From: Paenibacillus oralis
Lineage (GTDB): Bacteria; Bacillota; Bacilli; Paenibacillales; Paenibacillaceae
Length of the DNA: 64,000 bases
Direction of reading: 5' to 3'
NCBI RefSeq assembly: GCF_003863965.1
Contig: NZ_RRCN01000001.1
Coordinates: 1,877,499-1,941,498, forward strand
The notes below the pieces were generated by a model. The model did no database searches, had not been told where the DNA came from, and was given only the letters and a program-made list of their open reading frames with translations. Each line of letters opens with the position of its first letter. Positions within the stretch are counted from its first letter, which is position 1. The translations under genes were made by a program, and so were the position numbers. Shown here piece by piece: positions 26,156-35,588 of the stretch.

Positions 26156-26725
26156 ATGGAACAAATGAAATGGATTGTAGGCCTCGGAAACCCGGGGAAA
26201 CAATACGAGAAAACGAGGCATAACATCGGTTTTATGGCCGTGGATGAACTGGCGCGGCGGCATGGCATCGAGATCAAACAGAGCAAGTGCAAGGCTTTGA
26301 TCGGTGAAGGGGTGCTGCCGGGCGGCAAGGTCGTATTGATCAAGCCGATGACGTTCATGAACTTGTCCGGCGAGGCGGTTCGCGCCTATATGGATTATTA
26401 CAAAGCGTCCCTGGAGGATATGATCGTCGTATACGACGACCTCGATACCGAGATTGGCCGTAACCGGCTGCGTTATCAAGGCAGTTCGGGCGGCCATAAC
26501 GGAATTAAATCGATTATCCAGCATACCGGAACACAGGTGTTCAACCGCATACGAATGGGCATTTCCCGCCCGGAGCCCGGTTACGCGGTCGTGGACTATG
26601 TGCTTTCCGGGTTTGCTAAAAAAGAACAACCGCTGCTGCAGCAATCGATCGAAGCGGCGTGCGACGCGCTGGAGTACAGCTTGGACCACACATTTGAGCA
26701 GACCATGGCCAAGTTTAACGGATAA
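26156..26725 (+). CDS. pth: Peptidyl-tRNA hydrolase (SpoVC)
   Basis: The 189-residue enzyme frees tRNAs from aborted peptides. Motifs: GLGNPGKQYEKTRHNIGFM with the catalytic His, KPMTFMNLSG, and GGHNGIKSI. AGGAGG lies four bases before ATG 26156 and eleven before ATG 26165; the second gives the more usual MKWIVGLGNPG start, so the start is uncertain by three residues. In B. subtilis it is called spoVC and precedes fin and mfd, as here. Confidence 0.95.
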   Translation: MEQMKWIVGLGNPGKQYEKTRHNIGFMAVDELARRHGIEIKQSKCKALIGEGVLPGGKVVLIKPMTFMNLSGEAVRAYMDYYKASLEDMIVVYDDLDTEIGRNRLRYQGSSGGHNGIKSIIQHTGTQVFNRIRMGISRPEPGYAVVDYVLSGFAKKEQPLLQQSIEAACDALEYSLDHTFEQTMAKFNG

Positions 26726-26842
26726 AGCCTAAGGCGAGCCGGTTAGAAACCCAACCGCGTTTTGCTGCCGTTCTGAATCAGGGCTAAAAGGGGTCAGTCT
26801 GGGGCATACTGGAGACATAATGAATCTTCAGGAGGCATATAG

Positions 26843-27073
26843 ATGGCTATAAATTACGTCTGCCGGCACTGCCGGACGGTGATTGGTAGAATAGAGGCCC
26901 CCCAGGTTACGGAAGCCCAACTAGGCTTTCATTCCTTGACCCCCGAGGAACGGCGAGATATAATAGCGTATGATTCGAATGGCGAAATGACGGTTCGGGT
27001 AACCTGCGATTACTGCAGGGAAGCGCTGGAGCATAACCCGGAGCTGATGCTGCTCGCGAGTCCCTTGCAATGA
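26843..27073 (+). CDS. fin: Anti-sigma-F factor Fin (YabK)
   Basis: The 76-residue protein has two zinc-binding CX2C pairs (C7/C10 in CRHC and C55/C58 in CDYC). In B. subtilis Fin is made in the forespore and inhibits sigma-F, helping the switch to sigma-G. It lies between pth and mfd as in B. subtilis. The ATG follows CAGGAGGCATATAG. With Gin, this is the second small zinc anti-sigma factor of the window. Confidence 0.92.
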   Translation: MAINYVCRHCRTVIGRIEAPQVTEAQLGFHSLTPEERRDIIAYDSNGEMTVRVTCDYCREALEHNPELMLLASPLQ

Positions 27074-27127
27074 GCGGGGGCAAAGGCCGATGAAGAACGA
27101 TAAATTTACCGGTTAGAAGCGGTTATA

Positions 27128-27159
27128 GAGCCTTGGCACGTTTGCTGAGGCTCCTTTTT
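27128..27159 (+). terminator. Intrinsic terminator after fin
   Basis: GAGCCTTGGC (27128-27137) pairs with GCTGAGGCTC (27144-27153) with G-T pairs, followed by CTTTTT. Confidence 0.8.
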
Positions 27160-27230
27160 GGTTCGTGTAAATACGTTGTCCTGCCCGGTCGGGTCAATAG
27201 ATTGAATAAGCAGTAAGAGAGGTGCCACAC

Positions 27231-30200
27231 TTGCTACAAGCGCTAATAGAAGCTTTTTCCCGGGATACCGACTTTGCTTCGATGGTCGCCGGTGTCAACT
27301 CCGGTATGAAGGAGCAGTTGATTTCGGGATTGTCCGGTTCAACGAGACAGGTGATGCTGGCCGCGCTGCACCAGGAGGTAAAGCGACCGCTCCTTGTCGT
27401 AACCCACAATATGTTCGCCGCCCAAAAAATTTATGAAGATTTACAGGAAGCGCTCTCACCGAACGAAGTGCTGCTGTATCCCGCCAACGAGCTGGTCGCC
27501 GCCGAATCGGCCGTATCCAGCCCGGAAACGCTGGCCCAGCGGATCGAGGTGCTGCTGCAATGCTCCCGCGGCTTTCGGGGCGTTGTGGTGGTGCCTTATT
27601 CCGGCATCCGCCGCTTTATTCCGACACCGGAAGTGATGGCGGAGGCCGGACTGACGATCACCCTCGGAGGGACGATCCAGCATGGCGACTTCCTGAACAA
27701 AATGATCGAGCTCGGTTATGAGCGCGTCGAACGGGTTGAATCCCGCGGGGAAATGAGCCTGCGCGGAGGAATCATCGATTTTTACCCGCTGACCTCGGCG
27801 ACGGCTTATAGGGTGGAATTATTCGATGACGAAGTCGATTCCATCCGCATTTTCGATCCGTCCGACCAGCGTTCGGTGGATCAAGTCAAGGAAGTGTTCG
27901 TTCCCCCTTGCAAGGAATTGATCGCTTCTCCGGACCGGCTGGGGGCGGCCGCTCAAGCCGCGTCCGAACGACTGGAGCGCCAACTTGAGAAAATGGCCGA
28001 CCGCCAGGCGAAAAACAAGCTGCAGGAGGAAATCGCCAAGGAGATCGAGCTGCTGCGGGAGCATGTCTATTTTCCGGAAATCTATAAATATATTTCTTTG
28101 ATCTACCCTGAAAGAAAAACGTTGTATAACTACATGCCAAGCGAAACGCTGCTCATCCTTGACGAGCCGGCGCGCCTGCTGGAGACGGCCAAGCAGTTGG
28201 AGCGCGATGAATCGGAGTGGAATCTGCACTTGCTGCAAAACGGCAAAAGCCTTCCGGAGCTGCCATTGGCGGTGGAGGCCGATCATGTGCTCTACCACCG
28301 CCCGTTCCAAACGTTGTTCCTGTCCTTGTTCCTGCGCCAGGTTCCGCATTCCCAGCCGCAGAACATTCTCAATTTCGTCAGCCGGACGATGCAGGATTTC
28401 CATGGACAAATGAACGTATTAAAGGCGGAAATGGAGCGCTGGAAAAAAAGCGGCGCCAACGTCATCATGCTGGCCAGCGGCGAGGAACGCATGGACCGGA
28501 TGCGGCGGGTGCTGCAGGATTACGGGATCGAGGAGCCGACGCTGCTGAAGGGCAATCTGCAGTCGGGCTTTGAGCTGCCTTCCGTGCATCTGGTCGTCAT
28601 TACCGAAGGGGAGATGTTCTCCCAGAAGCAGCGCAAAGCGCGCCGCGTCGCCAGCAAAAGCATGGACAACGCCGAACGGATCAAGAGCTACACCGAGCTG
28701 AAAGTTGGCGATTACGTCGTTCACCAAAACCACGGGATCGGCAAATATATGGGGATCGGTACGCTCGAGGTCGGCGGGATCCACAAAGACTACATGCATA
28801 TCATGTATGCCGGCGGCGACAAGCTGTCCGTTCCGATTGAACAGATCGACATGATCCAGAAATACGTCGGCTCCGAAGACAAAGAGCCGAAGGTCTACAA
28901 GCTCGGCGGCAATGAATGGCAGCGGGTGAAGAACAAAGTCCGCTCCTCCGTGCAGGATATCGCCGACGATCTGATCAAGCTGTATGCCGAGCGGCAGGCG
29001 GCGCCGGGGTATGGCTTCGAGAAGGACTCGCCGGAGCAGCAGGAGTTCGAAGGAATGTTTCCTTACGAGGAGACGCCGGACCAACTGCGGGCCATCGAAG
29101 AAATCAAAAAGGACATGGAAAAAAACCGGCCGATGGACCGCCTGCTTTGCGGCGACGTTGGCTACGGAAAAACGGAGGTGGCGATCCGGGCCGCTTTCAA
29201 ATCGGCGATCGAAGGCAAGCAGGTCGCGGTGCTGGTGCCGACCACGATTTTGGCGCAGCAGCATTACGAAACGTTCCGCGAACGGTTTGCCGGTTATCCG
29301 ATCAATATTCAGACGCTAAGCCGGTTCCGCAGCCGCAAGGAGCAGAACGAGACGATCAAGGGGATCCGGCAGGGCACGGTGGACATCGTAATCGGGACCC
29401 ATCGGATATTGTCCCAGGACCTGGTGTTCAAAGATTTGGGCCTGCTGATCGTCGACGAAGAGCAGCGGTTTGGCGTAACGCATAAAGAGAAATTGAAGAA
29501 GCTGAAAACGAATGTGGACGTGCTTACCCTGACGGCAACGCCGATTCCGAGAACGCTGCATATGTCGATGCTCGGCGTACGGGATTTATCGGTCATCGAA
29601 ACGCCGCCGGAAAACCGCTTCCCGGTGCAAACCTACGTGGTCGAATACAGCCAGGCGCTGGTGCGCGAAGCGATCGAACGCGAAATGGCCCGGGGCGGGC
29701 AAATCTACTACCTGTACAATCGCGTGCAGGGAATTCATGAGATGGCGGCGCAAATCTCGGCGCTCGTCCCGGATGCCCGCGTAGGCGTCGGCCACGGGCA
29801 GATGTCCGAGCAGGAGCTGGAGAAGACGATTCTCGACTTCCTCGACGGGGAATACGACGTGCTGGTCAGCACCAGCATTATCGAGACCGGCGTCGACATT
29901 CCGAACGTCAACACGCTGATCGTGCACGATGCCGACAAAATGGGCTTGTCGCAGCTGTACCAGCTGCGGGGCCGGGTTGGCCGGTCCAACCGGATCGCCT
30001 ATGCTTACTTCACGTATCAGAAGGACAAATCGTTGACCGAAGTGGCCGAAAAGCGCCTGCAGTCGATCAAGGAGTTTACCGAGCTCGGCTCCGGCTTCAA
30101 AATCGCCATGCGCGACCTCGCCATCCGCGGCGCGGGCAATTTGCTGGGGGCGGAGCAGCACGGCTTCATCGCTTCCGTCGGTTTTGACCTGTATTCGCAG

Positions 30201-30758
30201 ATGCTGGCCGAAGAAATTCAGAAGCGCAAAGTGACCATGCTCGGAGAGGCCGAACCTGCGGAAACGCACTGGAATACGACGATCGATCTCGGCATCGATG
30301 CTTATTTGCCTTCGGATTACATTTACGATAGCATGCAAAAAATTGAAATTTACAAAAAAACGGCCTCCGCGGCCTCGTTCGAGGACGTGGCGGAGCTGGA
30401 GGACGAGCTGCTTGACCGTTTCGGCGAATTGCCGGAAGCGGTGCAGAACCTGCTGTCCGTAGCCAGGGTGAAGTTGTACGGCAAGAAGTACGGCATCGAA
30501 TCGATCGCATTGCGTGGAGAAGAAGTTACCGTCAAGTTCTACGAAGGCCGGGAACAGACGATCGTACCCGCCAAGCTCGCGGAAGTTGGCAATCTGTTCG
30601 GAAGACGTGTACAATTTAATCAAGGGTCCGTGATGCTGATCCGGATCAATATCAAAGGTATGGACGACAAAGCGTTGATGGGCCTGCTGGAACAATTTCT
30701 GAATGCCCTGAAGGATGCGTTCAAAGCGAAAGGGGAACTACAAGATGTTTCAAAGTAA
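27231..30758 (+). CDS. mfd: Transcription-repair coupling factor
   Basis: This 1175-residue translocase removes RNA polymerase stalled at DNA damage and recruits UvrA. In order: UvrB-like N-terminal part (residues 1-350), CarD-like RNA polymerase interaction domain (about 490-560, KVGDYVVHQNHGIGKYMG), a RecG-like motor with Walker A GDVGYGKTE near 641 and DEEQ near 742, and a C-terminal TRCF domain. I chose TTG 27231, six bases after GAGAGGTG; GTG 27222 lies inside that site. The last 14 bases overlap the next gene. Confidence 0.97.
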   Translation: MLQALIEAFSRDTDFASMVAGVNSGMKEQLISGLSGSTRQVMLAALHQEVKRPLLVVTHNMFAAQKIYEDLQEALSPNEVLLYPANELVAAESAVSSPETLAQRIEVLLQCSRGFRGVVVVPYSGIRRFIPTPEVMAEAGLTITLGGTIQHGDFLNKMIELGYERVERVESRGEMSLRGGIIDFYPLTSATAYRVELFDDEVDSIRIFDPSDQRSVDQVKEVFVPPCKELIASPDRLGAAAQAASERLERQLEKMADRQAKNKLQEEIAKEIELLREHVYFPEIYKYISLIYPERKTLYNYMPSETLLILDEPARLLETAKQLERDESEWNLHLLQNGKSLPELPLAVEADHVLYHRPFQTLFLSLFLRQVPHSQPQNILNFVSRTMQDFHGQMNVLKAEMERWKKSGANVIMLASGEERMDRMRRVLQDYGIEEPTLLKGNLQSGFELPSVHLVVITEGEMFSQKQRKARRVASKSMDNAERIKSYTELKVGDYVVHQNHGIGKYMGIGTLEVGGIHKDYMHIMYAGGDKLSVPIEQIDMIQKYVGSEDKEPKVYKLGGNEWQRVKNKVRSSVQDIADDLIKLYAERQAAPGYGFEKDSPEQQEFEGMFPYEETPDQLRAIEEIKKDMEKNRPMDRLLCGDVGYGKTEVAIRAAFKSAIEGKQVAVLVPTTILAQQHYETFRERFAGYPINIQTLSRFRSRKEQNETIKGIRQGTVDIVIGTHRILSQDLVFKDLGLLIVDEEQRFGVTHKEKLKKLKTNVDVLTLTATPIPRTLHMSMLGVRDLSVIETPPENRFPVQTYVVEYSQALVREAIEREMARGGQIYYLYNRVQGIHEMAAQISALVPDARVGVGHGQMSEQELEKTILDFLDGEYDVLVSTSIIETGVDIPNVNTLIVHDADKMGLSQLYQLRGRVGRSNRIAYAYFTYQKDKSLTEVAEKRLQSIKEFTELGSGFKIAMRDLAIRGAGNLLGAEQHGFIASVGFDLYSQMLAEEIQKRKVTMLGEAEPAETHWNTTIDLGIDAYLPSDYIYDSMQKIEIYKKTASAASFEDVAELEDELLDRFGELPEAVQNLLSVARVKLYGKKYGIESIALRGEEVTVKFYEGREQTIVPAKLAEVGNLFGRRVQFNQGSVMLIRINIKGMDDKALMGLLEQFLNALKDAFKAKGELQDVSK

Positions 30759-31836
30759 AAGGCGTTCCTGGCAAACGCTGCTGATTGCCCTTGTGGCGGT
30801 GCTTGCCTTTTCCATCATGGCGGGATGCGGGAAGAAGGATGTTGTCGCCACTTACGAGGGCGGGGAGATTACGGCGAAGGAATTCGATCTGGACCAACGC
30901 ATCTTGCTGGCGCTGTCGCCGAATGCGGCACAGCTGCTGCAGGTAGACGAATTCCGCGAGTACCTGCTCAAACAGGAGGTTGCGTACAAGTATTTGGCGG
31001 CGAAAGCCGATGATAAGACGGCGGAAGCCGGGAAGAAAAAGGCGGAGCAGCAGCTTGAAATGATGAAGGCATCATACGGCGCCGATACGTTCAAAAAAAT
31101 GCTGGACGCCCAGAAAGTGACCGAAGCGGAAGTCAAAGATTATTTCAACCGCCTTTACATCACTACGGAAAACGAGGAGAACAAACTTACTGAAGATGAT
31201 GTGAAAAAGGAATTCGAAGCAACGAAGGAAAACTTCACGACGGCTTCGGTTCGACACATCCTGATCGGGTTTACCGATCCGAGCGGCAAGCAACGCTCGG
31301 AAGATGAAACCCTTAAATTAGCCAAAGATATCAAAGCCCGCTTGGACAAAGGCGAGGATTTTGCCACGCTGGCCAAGAAATACTCCGAGGATCCAGGTTC
31401 GAAAGACGACGGCGGATTGTATGAAAATGCCAACGTCAGCGGGTGGGTTGAAGAGTTCAAGCAGGCTGCTTTGACGCAACCGATCAACAAAATCGGTGAT
31501 CCGGTCAAAACAACCTATGGGTACCACATTATCCGCGTCGAATCGCGTAACGAGAAAAAATACGAGGATTTGACGCAGGACGAAAAGGATCAACTTAAAC
31601 TGTCGGTCGCGACCCGTAAAGTGGACGAGTTCATCGCCGGGGATCTCGAGAAGAAGATCATCAAGAAAATTAATCTTCCGAAAGTGGAAACCCCGAAGGA
31701 TAACGGCGCAGGTACCGGTACGGGCACAAACGCGGGAACCGATGGGTCCGGGAATGCCGGGTCGACGGGGAACAGCGGCGGGGCCGCCAATAATTCCGGC
31801 ACGAGCGGAACCGGCAGCGGCAATGCCGGAAAATAA
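30745..31836 (+). CDS. PpiC-type peptidyl-prolyl isomerase lipoprotein (PrsA-like)
   Basis: The 363-residue lipoprotein (lipobox IMAGC, Cys28) has a SurA-like helical N-terminal part and a parvulin domain at about 170-275 (VRHILIGFTD, AKKYSEDPGSKDDGG, TTYGYHIIRV). Such proteins fold secreted proteins at the outer face of the membrane. The last 45 residues are a Gly/Thr/Asn/Ser tail. I chose ATG 30745, with AAGGGGAAC before it, so the gene starts inside the end of mfd. B. subtilis has no such gene here; its prsA lies elsewhere. Confidence 0.88.
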   Translation: MFQSKRRSWQTLLIALVAVLAFSIMAGCGKKDVVATYEGGEITAKEFDLDQRILLALSPNAAQLLQVDEFREYLLKQEVAYKYLAAKADDKTAEAGKKKAEQQLEMMKASYGADTFKKMLDAQKVTEAEVKDYFNRLYITTENEENKLTEDDVKKEFEATKENFTTASVRHILIGFTDPSGKQRSEDETLKLAKDIKARLDKGEDFATLAKKYSEDPGSKDDGGLYENANVSGWVEEFKQAALTQPINKIGDPVKTTYGYHIIRVESRNEKKYEDLTQDEKDQLKLSVATRKVDEFIAGDLEKKIIKKINLPKVETPKDNGAGTGTGTNAGTDGSGNAGSTGNSGGAANNSGTSGTGSGNAGK

Positions 31837-31870
31837 CGTGACGATGGCATGAGGAAGGCTACCCGGAAAT

Positions 31871-32056
31871 CTAACGGTTGTAGCAGCGGCTATTTTCCGA
31901 AAAAAGACCTTTTCTAAATTCTAACGGTTGTGATCGCCGTTATTTGCCTGAATCTAAGTAAAAATAGCCGGATTTCAGTGAAATAAGCGCTATGGCAACC
32001 GTTACAATTTGAAATCAATGTTTTTGGCACAAATAGCGCTTGTGGCAACCGTTAGA
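31871..32056 (+). repeat. Dispersed repeat family B, copy B1
   Basis: Two forward boxes (CTAACGGTTGTAGCAGCGGC and CTAACGGTTGTGATCGCCGT, each followed by a TATTT) and two inverted boxes (AAATAAGCGC...GGCAACCGTTA and AAATAGCGCT...GGCAACCGTTAG). The layout equals family A, but the core is CAACCGTTA instead of GTGTCCGTTA. Confidence 0.8.
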
Positions 32057-32179
32057 AAATTTGTGTGTGTAGTAAATGTATTTTGTCAGATTTAATGCAA
32101 CGCTAGTGCATAAATTACCGTTATTACCACAACAAGAGGTTGCTTCCTTTCCCGCCCTCACCATGCAGCACATGAAATA

Positions 32180-32212
32180 AACCGCCGGAGTGTATTTCTC
32201 CGGCGGTTTTTC
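32180..32212 (+). terminator. Intrinsic terminator between the PpiC gene and spoVT
   Basis: AACCGCCGGAG (32180-32190) and CTCCGGCGGTT (32198-32208) form a perfect 11-bp stem followed by T. The remaining DNA to 32497 holds only the spoVT leader and no gene that I can support. Confidence 0.88.
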
Positions 32213-32497
32213 TTAACCAGACATTTGTGGGGGATCAGGGCTATTTTTTAAAAATGATGGTTCAATATGATGAATAAGGTGCTCTTCAGGGATGAATACT
32301 AAGCACAGAATCACAGGTACAGCAATCCCCTATCCGCCTCAGGCATCGGTCAGCGGTTTTCTGCAAGCTTGGATCGCACTTTCGTCTGCGTCCGGCAGAT
32401 TTTTGCATAAGAGATCGTATATAGAACTGGTTTTTGATTAGGCTATATCCGAGGAAGCAGTAGTCAAAACTTCTAAGAAAGCGGGGCAACATGTGAC

Positions 32498-33040
32498 ATG
32501 AAAGCTACTGGTATTGTACGCCGTATTGATGATTTGGGCCGCGTCGTTATCCCTAAGGAAATTCGCCGGACCTTGCGGATTCGCGAAGGAGATCCGCTGG
32601 AAATTTTTGTGGACCGCGACGGAGAAGTCATTTTGAAAAAGTATTCACCGATCGGCGAATTGGGTGATTTTGCCAAGGAATATGCCGAATCTCTGTACGA
32701 AAGTACGGGACATGTTACGCTGATCTCTGACCGGGATACGCTGATTGCGGTGGCGGGGGCTTCGAAAAAGGAGTATTTGGACAAGGCGATCAGTTCGCTG
32801 CTGGAAAACAGCATGGATGGACGCAAAATCTTAATGGAAACGGAATCGGGCGAATACGAAATTACGAAGGACCATCCGGAGAACATCTCTTCTTTCGTGA
32901 TCGCGCCGATTATTGCCGGAGGCGACCCGATCGGGACCGTCATTTTGTTGACGAAAGATAATTCCGTGAAGATGTCGGAATTGGAGTCGAAAATGGCGGA
33001 GACGGCCGCCGGCTTTCTGGCCAAGCAAATGGAACAATAG
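32498..33040 (+). CDS. spoVT: Stage V sporulation regulator SpoVT
   Basis: The 180-residue protein has an AbrB-type DNA-binding domain (residues 1-50, KATGIVRRIDDLGRVVIPKE) and a C-terminal GAF-like domain (about 56-178). In B. subtilis it is made in the forespore under sigma-G and tunes sigma-G genes. The window thus holds two AbrB-fold regulators. The ribosome binding site (GCGGGG) is weak. I looked for a sigma-G promoter upstream and found none convincing. Confidence 0.96.
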   Translation: MKATGIVRRIDDLGRVVIPKEIRRTLRIREGDPLEIFVDRDGEVILKKYSPIGELGDFAKEYAESLYESTGHVTLISDRDTLIAVAGASKKEYLDKAISSLLENSMDGRKILMETESGEYEITKDHPENISSFVIAPIIAGGDPIGTVILLTKDNSVKMSELESKMAETAAGFLAKQMEQ

Positions 33041-33069
33041 CCAAGACTCCTCTCACCTGTGCCATTCTC

Positions 33070-33132
33070 AAACTTACACATCGCCCTTTTACGCGGCGGC
33101 CAGCCGTTTGGAGCGGATGTGTAAGTTTTTTT
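33070..33132 (+). terminator. Intrinsic terminator after spoVT
   Basis: AAACTTACACATC (33070-33082) pairs with GATGTGTAAGTTT (33116-33128) around a GC-rich inner hairpin, followed by T. Confidence 0.85.
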
Positions 33133-33232
33133 GCGTTGAGCCGAAAATTAGCCGTAACCCATGGTTTCGTCATATAATGGAACCTGCAAGCTTTGGCATG
33201 TCCATTATCAGAAGTGCAAAGAAAGGGAAACC

Positions 33233-34870
33233 ATGAAAGAACCGAGCGGAACTTTGGCTTCCAAGCTCCTGAAGGGAGCGGCCATCTTGAGCCTGGCGGC
33301 CATTTTGACCAAGCTGCTGGGCACCTTGCAGAAAATACCGCTGCAAAACATCGGAGGCGACGGGGTTTTTGGTATTTACAACACCGTCTATCCTTTTTAT
33401 ACGCTGCTCATTACGCTGACCACATCGGGTTTTCAGGCCGCAGTATCCAATTTTGTGGCGGAACGGCATACAATCGGAAATGAACCCGAACAACGGGAGG
33501 TTTTGCGGCTGGCGGCGGCTATGATGACGGTGTTCGGCGTGGCGGGGGCTATCCTGCTGTACTTTGGAGCTCCGCTGTTGGCGCGCTTGATCGGCAGCAG
33601 CTTGATCGTTCCGGCCTTGCAGGCGGCCGCGCCGGCGCTGCTGTTTTACCCGGTCAGCGCCGCGCTGCGGGGATATTATCAAGGCCTGCAAAATATGCTG
33701 CCGACGGCCGTGTCCCAGGTTACCGAACAAGCGGTGCGGGTCACCGTCATGATTGCGCTGCTGCTCTATTTGAGCCGGATTCCGGTGGGCGACCCGGCAT
33801 TGGCCGGCGGCGCGCTGGCCGGCTCATCGGTGGGAGCGGCCGCGAGCCTGCTGGTCATGTTGTTGTATTGGCGGGTTTATGTGAGAAGGGAAGGACTAGC
33901 GGGGGCGGGCAATTCGGGCAATTCGGGCAACTCGGGACTGCCGTCCAAGGCCAGATGGGAGCTTCTTCGGGCCTTGCTGAAATACGCGATTCCGATTAGC
34001 TTGGCCGCGTTGGCGGTCCCGTTAATCAGCCTGGTGGACACGTTCTCGCTGCCGCGGCTGCTGAATGTCCATGGGGACGAGATTCGCGTTATGGGGCAGG
34101 TAGGCATATACAACCGGGGCATCCCGCTCGTTCAGCTCGTGACCATGCTGGCCACTTCTTTGTCGGTGCTGTTCATCCCGGCGATGGCCGAACTGCGGAT
34201 GAAATCCGACATCGCCGCGATTCGCAGGCAAACGCAAACCGCGCTTCGCTGGTTTTGGCTGATCGGGCTGGCGGCGTCTCTGGGGCTGGCGCTGCTCGCG
34301 CAACCGATCAATGTGATGCTCTATGAGGATGCGGCCGGCAGCGCCACGTTTGCCTGGATCGCCTGGACGGCCGCGCCCAGCGCGATTATGGTCGTGACCA
34401 GCGCGCTGCTGCAGGGGCTCGGCGCCCAGCGCGCACCGGCGCTGCACCTGCTCGCGGCGGCGCTGCTCAAGGCGGCGCTGAACGCGCTGCTCGTGCCGCG
34501 GCTCGGCATCACCGGCGCGGCCATCGCCGGCATCGCCGCCTACGGCGCGGCCGCCGCGCTGAACGCCGCGCTGCTGCTGCGCCGCGTAGGGCTGCGTCCG
34601 CGCCTGCGGGACGCGCTGCTGCGCCCGGCGGCGGCCCTCCTGGCGATGGCCGCCGCGGTGACGGCGCTGCGCCTCGCCGTCGCCGAGCTGCTGCCGCCCG
34701 GCCGCATGGCGGCCGCGGCGGAGAGCCTACTCGGCGTGCTGCTCGGCGCAGCCGTGTTTGCAGCCGCGGTGCTGCGCACGCGGCTGCTTAGCGCGGCAGA
34801 GCTCGGCGCGCTGCCGCGGATCGGGCCGAAGCTGCTGGCGCGGCTTCGGAAGCTGCGGCTGCTGCCGTAG
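33233..34870 (+). CDS. yabM: Polysaccharide flippase family membrane protein (YabM, SpoVB-like)
   Basis: This 545-residue protein of the MATE/MOP superfamily has about 14 hydrophobic segments and the start KLLKGAAILSLAAILTKLLG shared with SpoVB and MurJ-type flippases, which move lipid-linked sugars across the membrane. The loop near residue 225 carries a short tandem (NSGNSGNSG) made by three copies of a nine-base unit. The second half is extremely Ala/Leu- and GC-rich. I chose ATG 33233 with GAAAGGGAAACC before it; the frame is open upstream. It lies between spoVT and yabN as in B. subtilis. Confidence 0.9.
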   Translation: MKEPSGTLASKLLKGAAILSLAAILTKLLGTLQKIPLQNIGGDGVFGIYNTVYPFYTLLITLTTSGFQAAVSNFVAERHTIGNEPEQREVLRLAAAMMTVFGVAGAILLYFGAPLLARLIGSSLIVPALQAAAPALLFYPVSAALRGYYQGLQNMLPTAVSQVTEQAVRVTVMIALLLYLSRIPVGDPALAGGALAGSSVGAAASLLVMLLYWRVYVRREGLAGAGNSGNSGNSGLPSKARWELLRALLKYAIPISLAALAVPLISLVDTFSLPRLLNVHGDEIRVMGQVGIYNRGIPLVQLVTMLATSLSVLFIPAMAELRMKSDIAAIRRQTQTALRWFWLIGLAASLGLALLAQPINVMLYEDAAGSATFAWIAWTAAPSAIMVVTSALLQGLGAQRAPALHLLAAALLKAALNALLVPRLGITGAAIAGIAAYGAAAALNAALLLRRVGLRPRLRDALLRPAAALLAMAAAVTALRLAVAELLPPGRMAAAAESLLGVLLGAAVFAAAVLRTRLLSAAELGALPRIGPKLLARLRKLRLLP

Positions 34871-34997
34871 CGCAGCCCGGCAAAGGCGCTCGCTGCCGCG
34901 GCCGGTGCTGCCCGCCAGAGGCCTAACCGCGATCGTTGCCCTCAATGGCGGCCGCCGCTCGCTGCAGTTCGCCGTGCATGATCGCTCCACCCCCAGG

Positions 34998-35472
34998 CTA
35001 ACGGACACAAGAGCCCTTAAGCGCCCGATTTCCCGCCACGTTCCGCTCTAACGGACAAGAGAGACTTTAATTAGTCCAAATCGCTGCCAAAGCAGCCGAT
35101 TTTCCGGCAATAACGTCTTCTGTGTCCGTTAGCTTGGGAAATGATGCGGAAATTGCTTTCTGGAGGTAGTTCAAAAAGTCATCTTTTGATCCCGAAGCAG
35201 GTCATGAAGTGGATCGGGCGTCGAATCTTGAATTCAGCCGGGCCTAACGTATGCTTTCGAAGCATGTTTCCTACGGAAACATTTCACGTACCCTCACAAG
35301 AGCCTATGCTTCCGAAGCCGTTTTCTCCGAAAACGTTCAGCTCCGCTCCTGACGTCCCTAGCTTCATCCGACCTACAGCGTTTTGAAAAAACGCGCTTCG
35401 GAAGCATACGCTTCGGTGCTGAAAACCTGACTTTTTGAACACGTATTTTTAGCGTCATCTCAGTCCGTTAGA
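34998..35472 (+). repeat. Dispersed repeat family A, copy A5, split by a family E element
   Basis: Forward boxes TAACGGACACAAGAG (34999) and TAACGGACAAGAG (about 35050) and an inverted box TGTGTCCGTTAG (about 35120-35132) are followed by GGGAAATGATGCGGAAAT. The fourth box, TCTCAGTCCGTTAGAG, appears only at 35457-35472, after 272 bases of inserted sequence. Confidence 0.75.
35169..35440 (-). mobile_element. Family E element, long copy E3 (MITE-like)
   Basis: Perfect 12-bp terminal inverted repeats GTTCAAAAAGTC (35169-35180) and GACTTTTTGAAC (35429-35440). The left part (GTTCAAAAAGTCATCTTTTG, then ATCCCGAAGCAGG) matches the reverse complement of E1. The interior has several small hairpins around TTCGGAAGCATACGCTTCGG and no coding sequence. 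Confidence 0.75.
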
Positions 35473-35588
35473 GTGTGGCGTTGTCCGCATCACGGTTTAT
35501 GCTTGCCCGGCCCGATTTCATATTTTGCCCCGGCAGTGGTATATTAGGTACATGCAGAAACGGACTGAAGCAGAGGGAGGAAGAGAGC

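Noticed and set aside
32280..32497. Sigma-G promoter for spoVT
   Set aside because: Candidate TGAATA and TGCATA elements have no partner -10 at the right distance.
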